Shown piece after piece: positions 8,838-14,354 of a stretch of DNA of 14,354 bases. A program made the translations under genes and the position numbers. Each line of letters begins with the position of its first letter. Position 1 is the stretch's first letter. The notes below the pieces were generated by a model that worked only from the letters and a program-made list of their open reading frames with translations, was not told the origin of the DNA and made no database searches. The DNA is from Dunaliella salina (Eukaryota > Chlorophyta > Chlorophyceae > Chlamydomonadales > Dunaliellaceae), in contig MU069710.1 in the NCBI GenBank assembly GCA_002284615.2, positions 326,528 through 340,881 of the forward strand, given 5' to 3'.

Positions 8838-8849
8838 CGCTAGCGTTAA

Positions 8850-9299
8850 CACTGCTCTTCCTCAAGCCCAAGTCCTCACAGACCCCCACACAGGTGGAGT
8901 AGAAACAGACCCGCGCAAAATAGCTGGTATTGTGAAAAAGTTTTACACTGACAGCATGGCTGCCCCTAGCATAGAGACAGGGGCATACCTTCCTTCTGAA
9001 TCCCAAGCCAAGAAGATCTACCTCTGGATGGACCGACAGTGCAAGGACCGCTTCCTCCTTGAAACCCCCATCACTAGGGCTGAGAATGATCCTCAAAGGC
9101 AAAGGAAATGGCTTCACAACTCCATCCTAGACAGCTGCTCCTTCCAGGAATTATTCAATCCATCATAATTAATGAGACCCCAGGACCAGACGGCAGAGCC
9201 TATGAGCAATCCAAACACTTGCCGCATGAGTATAAGGAATCCACCCACAAACTCTTTATCATTATGTGGGCAACGGGCGTCACCCCCAAAGCTTGGAAA
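8850..9299 (+). pseudogene. Element B reverse transcriptase, N-terminal part only
   Basis: After the SINE, Q-V-L-T-D-P-H-T-G-G-V-E-T-D-P-R (from about 8866), then K-K-F-Y-T-D-S-M, W-M-D-R-Q-C-K-D-R-F and R-K-W-L-H lead into the start of a LINE RT: N-E-T-P-G-P-D-G (about 9170-9193), H-K-L-F-I-I-M-W-A-T-G-V-T-P-K-A-W-K (9247-9299). These match RT blocks 0 to 2 of non-LTR elements (T-P-G-P-D-G-x-x-N-E; G-x-x-P-x-x-W-K). A frame change lies at about 9150-9170 and N-E after the P-D-G block has become A-Y-E. The catalytic Y/F-A-D-D block is absent from the window. The frame is cut at W-K by the reversed insertion, picks up as A-W-K-K-S-E-T at 9843, and then hits the large deletion. Confidence 0.75.
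9291..9299 (+). repeat. Target-site duplication, left copy, of the 9300-9842 insertion
   Basis: GCTTGGAAA at 9291-9299 recurs at 9843-9851. Both copies encode A-W-K of the RT and the frame continues K-S-E-T after the right copy, so this is a clean insertion duplication. The A-rich tail beside the left copy leaves one or two bases ambiguous. Confidence 0.8.
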
Positions 9300-9842
9300 G
9301 AAAAGAAAAAGAAAAGAAAAAGTACGTAGGCAGAGAAACTCTCCCTGCATCAATTGCTAGGTCTCCGTACATCAATTACTTTAGTAAGGAAAAGGAGACA
9401 CATTGGCTCAAAAAAGAGCAGGCTCAAAAAAGAGCCGTGTGCCCCCTCAACCACAAGTTATGAAAAAGAGAATGCTAATGTGGATCTGGAGGGTTACTAG
9501 AAGCATCTGGCTTTAAAACCTGGCTGTGGGAAGTATTCTTGTTTTCAATAGCGCGGCGGATGGTGAGTAGTTTGTGGGCATATTGAACAGGATGGGCATG
9601 AAGTTGTTGAGCGAGCTTTGTGGCACGCTGGTGATCCAATCCTAGTTGTTTGAATTGCTTCAGGGTATGCTCTATGTAAAGAGTTCCACCTACACCCAGG
9701 AGAATAGGGTGAATTGTAACAGCTGTAGCATTAATAAGTTTACAGAGGTCTGCATGCTGTTGCTTTGCCGCGTTGAATTGATGCTCTGGCCTTGTGTCTT
9801 CACAGAACTTGATTTCTATTAGGTGCACCAGCAGCATTAGGT
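9300..9842 (-). mobile_element. 5'-truncated Dualen-like copy: RLE C-terminus, 3' UTR and tail
   Basis: On the minus strand this holds a 120-codon open frame (9837-9475) reading H-L-I-E-I-K-F-C-E-D-T-R-P, I-L-L-G-V-G-G-T-L-Y, L-G-L-D-H-Q-R-A-T-K and R-R-A-I-E-N, ending P-P-D-P-H-stop. A 3' UTR of about 150 bp with a GGCTC...GAGCC hairpin (duplicated here) and a tail of TTTTC-type repeats (9322-9300) follow. The E-x-K pair is the second half of a PD-(D/E)xK nuclease core; the PD half is missing because the copy is truncated just upstream. It is homologous to 11690-12157 and 14167-14354. It lies reversed in the RT of element B with a 9-bp target duplication. The frame is intact, but with no start context and no upstream domains it is not a gene. 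Confidence 0.8.
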
Positions 9843-10200
9843 GCTTGGAAAAAGAGTGAAACCGTTGACGAGGGAATCATGACCCAAGCTTTGCAACATG
9901 CCATTTACTCAGCCATTCTCAACACAGAAGCCACTGCTACATTCATGTTCCTTCCCGCTTGGAATAAGAACATGATGACCAACATGATGACCTTTACTCC
10001 AAACTTTTCACTGCCTACCCCCACCTCTGTTACAATCTCGGAACCATACCTCGCAAAAAAGTTGGTTACAGTGCCCCTCAATCCTGCCCTAATCAAGAGA
10101 TACCTCTTCCTCAGCATACCTGGGACCTTCGTATCTTTGCTGTTTGGAACACTGCAGCCCGAGTCCATCTTAACAATCATAACAAAGACTGGCTACAGGG
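9843..10200 (+). pseudogene. Element B, C-terminal methyltransferase-like block fused to RT stub
   Basis: It begins A-W-K-K-S-E-T-V (RT) and passes directly into D-E-G-I-M-T-Q-A-L-Q-H-A-I (from 9866), the block that follows C-H-P-F-Y in element A. Next come A-T-A-T-F-M-F-L-P-A-W-N-K-N, a 12-bp tandem slip (AACATGATGACC twice, about 9968-9991) that shifts the frame, and in the other frame N-L-G-T-I-P-R-K-K-V-G-Y-S-A-P, then H-T-W-D-L-R-I-F-A-V-W-N-T-A-A. Element A has Y-D-L-G-T-I-P-R-G-K in the same place. The whole RT core and the N-terminal half of the methyltransferase-like region are deleted. It shows that this block lies directly upstream of RNase H in the family. Confidence 0.6.
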
Positions 10201-11160
10201 CCTGAAAGGAGATTTGAAAGAAGCCACAGAGTGGAAGCTGAAGAACGTCAGCAGCCACCCTGTCCTAAATCCCATGCATGCTCACATGCCAGGTTTCAGT
10301 AAACTGGAACGCCTCCCATTTGACAAACAACACGTCTCCAAGCACCCTAGAAATTCACACATGAATATCCAAAATACAGACTTGGTGCCCAGCCAATCCA
10401 GTACTCTCCTAACTCTCAAAGTTGCTGACCGGAGGACATGGGCATATACAGATGGCAGCTGCCTTGTCCATAACAGTAAGCAAGAAATTGGGGTAGGCGT
10501 CTACTGCCCATTTACTGACAACAAGAACTTTTCACAACCAAACGGTACTGAGATTACTAAAGCCATAACTCGAGCTGAGTTGGCAGCAACAGCTGCTATG
10601 CTATTCCACAAATGGTGCTGGGATTACTAAAACCGTAACTCGGGCTGAATTGGCAGCAATAGCTGCTATGCTATCATTGCCAAAATTGCAAACATTGCAT
10701 CAGATGGCCTCTCCTCTTTCAATGAAGTACGCAAACAGATTCTCTATCCTGAAAATAATCAAAGGCAAATCCAAGGAGACGTCCTGAAAATGATTTCAAT
10801 CCTCATTAGGGACTTTCATACCAGCATTCGTCTTTACGAAGTGAAGTCTCTTGCTGGTATCGCTGGAAATGAAAGTGCAGATGCTATTGCAAAACATCAG
10901 GCCACTTAATGGCATTCAAGCCAAGAACTGCATGGCAGACACCAAGATCCTCGGTGCAGGTCCTGGTGGAAATCCATTTGCACACGTTTTTTTAATAGCC
11001 AAGGAAGGAAAAAGAGTGCATGCTGCGGGCACATCTCTCTACAGGTCCACCACCTGTCCCTAAGCTCACCTACCTCCCCAATCTTCAAGATGCTCTTAAA
11101 TCCCACATGCATACTAAACATAAACTCAAATATGCCAATGCCAAAACAGGTTACTAATTT
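10201..11160 (+). pseudogene. Element B RNase H domain and connector, frameshifted
   Basis: RNase H removes the RNA strand of the RNA/DNA hybrid in reverse transcription. Four acidic sites are visible: W-A-Y-T-D-G-S-C (about 10439-10462), T-R-A-E-L-A-A (10567-10587 and again 10637-10657), I-A-S-D-G-L-S-S (about 10693-10716) and G-N-E-S-A-D-A-I-A (from 10864). The usual V-K-S-H-x-G before the last site reads V-K-S-L-A-G, so the conserved His is lost. A 60-bp direct duplication (10545-10604, 10615-10674; period 70 bp) repeats the Glu motif and throws the frame by +1. A TAA follows A-K-H-Q-A-T. The connector in another frame, K-L-T-Y-L-P-N-L-Q-D-A-L-K (about 11061-11100), parallels Y-L-P-L-S-N-L-Q-D-K-F-K of element C. 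About 40 residues of well-preserved leader (A-H-M-P-G-F-S-K-L-E-R) precede the domain. Confidence 0.8.
10545..10674 (+). repeat. 60-bp imperfect tandem duplication inside RNase H
   Basis: Units GGTACTGAGATTACTAAAGC (10545) and GGTGCTGGGATTACTAAAAC (10615) each run on through the Glu motif to GCTGCTATGCTAT. The 10-bp spacer makes the period 70 bp, which is not a multiple of three and explains the frame change. The two copies differ at about seven positions, so the duplication is not very recent, or it arose by recombination between diverged copies. Confidence 0.85.
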
Positions 11161-11216
11161 TACTACCAAGTCTTATTACAGCATGTTGAAAACAAAATAG
11201 CAATACTTTTAGGAGT

Positions 11217-12029
11217 ATGTCAAGTCTACCCACGCCCATGAAGCGTACTATCCTGCAGTATCGCACAGGCACCCTCTATGATCACAAGCATGCAGTCCGT
11301 TTTAAAAGGTCAACCGACCTGTCGTGGCCCCTCCCAGACTGTCATCAATTGGACGGCGCACTCCACATGTTCTCAGGCTGCCAAAATCATATCATCTCCA
11401 ACATGAAAACTGAACGCCATAACATTGCAGGCAGAATGATTACAAAAGCCCTCAGCAAAAGCCCTGTGGGAGCAGGCCTGGTCTACACAGACATAGGAAG
11501 CGATTGAAACTTGCACAACAAAACCAGATGCTTTTTTGATTACCCCTTTTAATGCCAAACATACTTGAAACACTGCTTCTCCAGTCCATTCACATCTCGC
11601 TTTGCGCAGCTGCACAAAGAGGACCACCAGAACTAGCCACGCAAGGCCACCCCATGAACTTAATGCAAAATAACGCCATGCGCACCTAATAGAAATCAAG
11701 TTCTGTGAAGACACAAGGCCAGATCATCAGTTGAACGTAGCAAAGCAGCAGCATGAAGACCTTTGTAAACTTATTAGCGATGAAGCTGCTACAATTCAAC
11801 TTATTCTCCTGGATGATAGTTGAACTATTTATACTGAGCATACCCTGAAGCAATTGAAACAACAAGGATGGATCACCAACGTGCCACAAAGCTTGCTCAC
11901 AAACTTCATGCCCATTCTCTTCAATTTGCCCACAAACTTGTTTCCACACGTCGTGCTATCAAAAATGAGAGTACTTCCCACAGCCAGGTTCTAGAGCCAG
12001 GTGCTTCAAGTAACCCTCTAGATCCCCAT
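11217..12029 (+). pseudogene. Element B CCHC knuckle and restriction-like endonuclease (RLE)
   Basis: L-Q-Y-R-T-G-T-L-Y and H-A-V-R-F-K-R lead into a CCHC-type knuckle, W-P-L-P-D-C-H-Q...L-H-M-F-S-G-C (11325-11380), where the expected first Cys is Trp (TGG at 11325-11327). Then K-P-D-A-F-L-I (about 11522-11542) and, past stops and shifts, H-L-I-E-I-K-F-C-E-D-T-R-P (from 11688) give the P-D...E-x-K core of a PD-(D/E)xK nuclease. CCHC followed by such a core is the hallmark of RLE-type LINEs. The C-terminal part (11868-12030) reads D-H-Q-R-A-T-K-L-A-H-K-L-H-A-H and R-R-A-I-K-N. The TAG stop present in the other copies after D-P-H is CAA here, so the frame runs on to 12083. TGA codons at about 11560 and 11819 break the domain. 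Confidence 0.7.
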
Positions 12030-12157
12030 CAACTTTCTTCTTTTTCATACTTTGTGGTAGAGGGGACTCACGGCTCTTTTTGAGCCAATGTGTCTCCTCT
12101 TCCTTCATTAATGTAGGGAGAGTTTCTTTGCCTACGTAGTTTTTCTTTTCTTTTTGT
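12030..12157 (+). other. Element B 3' UTR and TTTTC-type tail
   Basis: The stretch matches the reverse complement of 9300-9476 and of 14167-14306. It has a stem-loop GGCTC-TTTTT-GAGCC at 12072-12086, then CAATGTGTCTCCTCTTCC, AGGGAGAGTTTCTTTGCCTACG, and ends TTTTTCTTTTCTTTTT at about 12140-12156. The pyrimidine repeat tail stands where most LINEs have poly(A). Confidence 0.75.
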
Positions 12158-12860
12158 AAGGTTTTCAGTGCTTAGGCAAGCATATGCATTCTCATCGTCC
12201 TGGCTATCCTGGCTAGATTGGGTTACTGGGTACTTCTGTGGGATTGGGTACTCGTGTGGGATTGATACTTACTCTACAATTGGAGCAAGTTCTTTTGCTC
12301 AGCGGCTCCTTTGTGGATCGCGTTTCTGTGGCATTTGCAACCTCTTGTGTTTCTGGACATTTGCCAAATGTCAAATTAGCAGTGCTAGGTGCAAGGTGAT
12401 GGGCTGAATGTCTAAGGCTATGCCTAGCATATTGATGTCTGTCGTGAGATGTGGAGCAAGGTTGTGGTGGTGGCATCTCTTGCCTGGAGGGGATGATATT
12501 GGTTTGGGCTTCAGAATTTGCCCGAGTGAGGGGGGCTCGTTCCCCATTCTCTTGGTGGATATTGATGAGGTCGCTTACATGTGTGTTGTTGATGCGCAGG
12601 TACATTGCAAGGGTGTTTACTGCAGTATTTCTCAATGCAATGATCTTTTTAATGGAAGAGGTACTCAATTCTTCTTCAGGGGTAAGGTTGACAGCAGCTG
12701 CCAGCCTGTTAAGTGCAATTTAAATTTGGTATTAGACTATAAAGTGTTTAGCCTGGAGCTGAGAAACTGTGATGATATGAGTCTTGCGTGGGGATGTAAA
12801 TTTCAAAGCACATGGAGGGAAAGGTTCACACTTTTGCATCACAACACGCACAACATTTTT
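12158..12860 (-). pseudogene. Unidentified minus-strand coding-like fragment between elements B and C
   Basis: The minus strand is open for 151 codons from 12668 to 12213. The same frame can be read further up to about 12840 with two stops (near 12730). Segments include L-N-R-L-A-A-A-V-N-L-T-P-E-E-E-L, I-I-A-L-R-N-T-A-V-N-T-L and V-S-D-L-I-N-I-H-Q-E-N-G, which look like real helical protein, then a Pro/Ser/His-rich tail and a short duplicated N-P-T-x-V-P motif (18-bp tandem repeat at 12227-12262). I do not recognise the family. A retroelement ORF1 or linker is plausible because both neighbours are retroelements. Bases 12158-12212 show nothing else. Confidence 0.35.
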
Positions 12861-13615
12861 GAAGTCTGCAGCAAACCATTGCACCTAACGTACAACCGTA
12901 CCTGCAACCCCCACAACAAAAGATCCCAGGCTGGCAACACCTAACATTTACAGATGGCAGTGTCATGAAGTCCGACAACAGGAATTCGCAGCAGACAGGA
13001 GCATCCTTTTTAATCCCAGAAGACATCTTCTCCTCTGAAACTATCACCTGCACAATAAATCCTAAGGGCCATGGACCCACATATGCAATAGACAGAGCAG
13101 AGCTCGCTGCCATTCTGGTAGCTCTACAGCAAGGGCACACTTCAATTGCAACTGGCGGTTCTTCAGCACTGAATCAAAATAGAAACCTGACCCTGAAACC
13201 TATGGAAATGTCCACGTACTTACATACACCACTGCTCAAAGACATCGTAGCCTGCATCAATGCTTCAGAAGGCCTTGTCCATTTCTACAAAGTAAAATCA
13301 CACAGTGGCATCCTTGGTAATGAAGGTGCAGGTGCCCTTGCTCATCAAGCAGCTATGCTACCTGATAAAGCTAGCATCTCACTCAACCAGGCAGAAACTC
13401 CTGTCTTCCATCTTTATTGGCTTGCTACACACAGCTCTCACATAGAATACTTGCCCCTTTCAAACCTCCAGGACAAATTTAAACAAGTAATGCATAAAAA
13501 ACACAAATTGGGAACAGCAAAGCCCAGCACATGTAGCTACCAAAATTGGCAGAACCTGCTAAGGATGTCCAATGCTCACCCCACTGCCGATCCAATTCCA
13601 AAATTAGTAAGGTAA
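12860..13615 (+). pseudogene. Element C: RNase H domain of a second Dualen-like lineage, catalytic Asp lost twice
   Basis: An open frame runs from just after a TGA near 12858 to the TAA at 13613-13615. L-T-F-T-D-G-S starts the domain (Asp at 12953-12955), D-R-A-E-L-A-A-I-L gives the Glu (about 13100), I-A-T-G-G-S-S-A-L has Gly (GGC, 13154-13156) where element B has Asp, and V-K-S-H-S-G-I-L-G-N-E-G-A-G-A-L has Gly (GGT, 13331-13333) for the last Asp. Both changes are single A-to-G changes from an Asp codon. The conserved His (K-S-H) is kept. Downstream Y-L-P-L-S-N-L-Q-D-K-F-K parallels element B. The frame is long and open but the enzyme would be dead. The ATG at 12965 lies inside the domain, so no natural start is present. 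Confidence 0.75.
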
Positions 13616-13839
13616 GGGATGAGAGTGTAATTTTACTATTAATGTAATATTACGGTAATGCTGTCTATTTTGAAAGACCTTGCAGAAACACAACCATCAA
13701 GGAATGGGCCATTCCTTGAGTTTTAAAACCCCACCACACATGTCATGAGGCGGAAATTTTCAAATTTGGCAGTATCACAGCAGTGCCAAAATGCTACTAT
13801 AACAGTAATATTACAAAGTAATTTTACTTCCCGCACCTT
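13609..13839. mobile_element. Candidate MITE with imperfect terminal inverted repeats
   Basis: The left end AAGGTAAGGGATGAGAGTGT (13609) and the reverse complement of the right end, AAGGTGCGGGAAGTAAAATT (from 13839 inward), are imperfect inverted repeats. Both then contain GTAATATTAC (13644-13653, 13805-13814). A near-central palindrome, TCAAGGAATGG-G-CCATTCCTTGA (13697-13719), adds fold-back potential. It sits between element C's connector and its CCHC segment, and protein homology resumes after it. It is about 230 bp, AT-rich and non-coding. I could not settle a target duplication, so the exact ends are uncertain. Confidence 0.45.
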
Positions 13840-14166
13840 GAAAATCAGTCATGCATTCTGGCACATGAAAGCTGTGACCCTCTAAGAACAGAACAATATC
13901 CTCAAATATCGAACTGACACCCTTTACAATGGAAAACATGCCAGACGCTTCAGTGGCCACCCTGTACCTTATCTTTGACCTCTTTGTGATACACCTGATA
14001 GCACCTCTCATACCCAACTCAGGTGCTCTCACCCACAGATAAACAGAATGAACAACAATCGCCGCCATCAAGCACTCAGCATCTGCAGTGAAGCAATAAG
14101 CAAAGGAGATTTAGGACCTTACATCGTCTTTATAGATGCATGTAATACAGAGAGGCTACGGTCCCT
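13840..14166 (+). pseudogene. Element C continued: CCHC knuckle segment
   Basis: The frame reads A-F-W-H-M-K-A-V-T-L, a TAA, then I-L-K-Y-R-T-D-T-L-Y-N-G-K-H-A-R-R-F, which matches L-Q-Y-R-T-G-T-L-Y-D-H-K-H-A-V-R-F of element B. The knuckle follows: stop-P-L-C-D-T-P-D-S-T-S-H...R-C (13976-14020), where the first Cys codon is TGA (13976-13978). Then N-R-R-H-Q-A-L-S-I-C-S-E-A-I-S and V-F-I-D-A-C run to the junction with the reversed 3'-end copy at about 14166. No RLE core of this lineage remains. Confidence 0.6.
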
Positions 14167-14354
14167 GAAAGAAAAAAAGAAAGAAAAAGAAAAAGAAAAA
14201 CTACATAGGCAGAGAAACTCTCCCTACATCAATTAAGGAAGAGGAGACACATTGGCTCCAAAAGAGCCGTGTGCCCCCTCCACCACAAAGTATGAAAAAG
14301 AGAATTCTAATGTGGATCTGGAGGGTTACTAGAAGCTCCTGGCTCTAGAACCTG
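14167..14354 (-). mobile_element. Third Dualen-like 3' end, reversed, cut by the window edge
   Basis: On the minus strand the last codons read Q-V-L-E-P-G-A-S-S-N-P-P-D-P-H then TAG (14309-14307), a 3' UTR with GGCTC...GAGCC (14268-14254), and a T/C-rich tail (14201-14167). It matches 9300-9520 closely, with only a few differences. The right part and any second target duplication lie beyond the window. Confidence 0.75.

Larger units (their letters stand above)
8349..8845 (-). mobile_element. tRNA-derived SINE, minus strand, ending in a fold-back of its own head
   Basis: On the minus strand the head reads GCTAGCGTGGCCAAGTGG from 8843 down, contains an A-box-like and a B-box-like sequence 58 nt apart, and ends with GGCGGAGTCA like a tRNA acceptor. 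That spacing fits a type II tRNA (Leu or Ser). A pyrimidine-rich body (8453-8743) follows, then a partial head in the opposite orientation (8396-8452), then a second 47-bp piece of head in the original orientation (8349-8395). The 47 bp at 8349-8395 and 8799-8845 are identical. tRNA-derived SINEs are known in Chlamydomonas. It lies in the endonuclease-RT linker of element B: I-F-N-G-K before it and L-P-Q-A-Q-V-L-T-D-P after it are element-B protein. Confidence 0.65.
5917..12157 (+). mobile_element. Element B: degenerate Dualen/RandI-like non-LTR retrotransposon with nested insertions
   Basis: A single + strand chain of domains in different frames: cysteine-protease-like (6301-6820), AP endonuclease (6930-7650), linker (7650-8348), RT N-terminus (8850-9299), C-terminal methyltransferase-like block (9866-10200), RNase H (10430-10910), CCHC knuckle (11319-11380), restriction-like endonuclease (11520-11960), 3' UTR and T/C-rich tail (12030-12157). 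The Dualen/RandI clade is known for carrying both an AP-type and a restriction-like endonuclease with RT, RNase H and a cysteine protease, and the set matches. The RT core is missing: the frame jumps from P-K-A-W-K-K-S-E-T directly to D-E-G-I-M-T-Q. A SINE (8349-8845) and a reversed 3'-end copy (9300-9842) are inserted. At least six frameshifts or stops make it non-functional. The 5' end is not defined. Confidence 0.75.

Noticed and set aside
8744..8845. A functional tRNA-Leu or tRNA-Ser gene on the minus strand
   Set aside because: A and B boxes are good, but the D and anticodon arms do not fold convincingly, the head is repeated as partial copies nearby, and a long non-tRNA body follows. 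A SINE fits better.
9475..9837. A stand-alone small nuclease gene of 120 codons
   Set aside because: It lacks the PD half of the nuclease core, starts at the truncation point of a retroelement copy, and is continuous with a LINE 3' UTR and tail.
10430..13615. LTR retrotransposon or endogenous pararetrovirus as source of the RNase H domains
   Set aside because: No LTRs, integrase or aspartic protease motif are seen. The neighbours are a LINE-type RT start, an AP endonuclease, a CCHC knuckle and an RLE, and the copies are 5'-truncated with target duplications.
13811..14071. Minus-strand 86-codon frame
   Set aside because: The plus strand carries the recognisable CCHC-region homology at the same place. 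The minus frame has no motif.

Overview
The window looks like nuclear DNA of a green alga, most likely a member of the Chlamydomonadales. Two things point there: a long octotricopeptide-repeat (OPR) protein ending in a RAP-like domain, a family greatly expanded in that order, and fragments of a non-LTR retrotransposon whose domain set (cysteine protease, AP-type endonuclease, reverse transcriptase, RNase H, CCHC knuckle, restriction-like endonuclease) matches the Dualen/RandI clade described from Chlamydomonas. The species cannot be fixed from sequence alone.

Layout. Bases 1-1040 hold no recognisable gene and are probably the upstream or intronic part of the next gene. Bases 1041-3500 (+) are one long open exon of an OPR/RAP protein containing six near-identical 114-bp (38-codon) repeats. 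Bases 3501-3900 are its 3' flank. From about 3900 to the window end, everything I can identify is decayed mobile DNA, with elements nested inside elements.

Element A (3912-4785, resuming at 5631-5907) is a retroelement fragment with a methyltransferase-like region. It is split by a minus-strand L1-type LINE 3' fragment (4786-5630) that left a 9-10 bp target duplication; removing the LINE rejoins the frame. Element B (about 5917-12157, +) is a frameshifted Dualen-like element in domain order: cysteine-protease-like, AP endonuclease, linker, start of RT, a large internal deletion, the C-terminal part of the methyltransferase-like region, RNase H, CCHC knuckle, restriction-like endonuclease, 3' UTR with a hairpin, and a TTTTC-rich tail. 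B is itself interrupted by a tRNA-derived SINE with a terminal hairpin (8349-8845) and by a 5'-truncated minus-strand copy of its own 3' end (9300-9842), again with a target duplication. Element C (about 12860-14166, +) is a second RNase H/CCHC fragment with two catalytic Asp replaced by Gly. It is split by a MITE-like inverted-repeat element (13609-13839). A third 3'-end copy (14167-14354, -) runs off the window.

The most interesting point is that the segment between RT and RNase H has the motif layout of PCIF1-type N6-adenine methyltransferases (L-A-S-P, D-x-x-F-G, G-F-S-x-C-H-P-F in place of G-S-F-E-x-N-P-P-F). That suggests a Dualen-like LINE that acquired a nucleic-acid methyltransferase domain. 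All copies here are dead; the claim concerns the family, not an active gene in this window.
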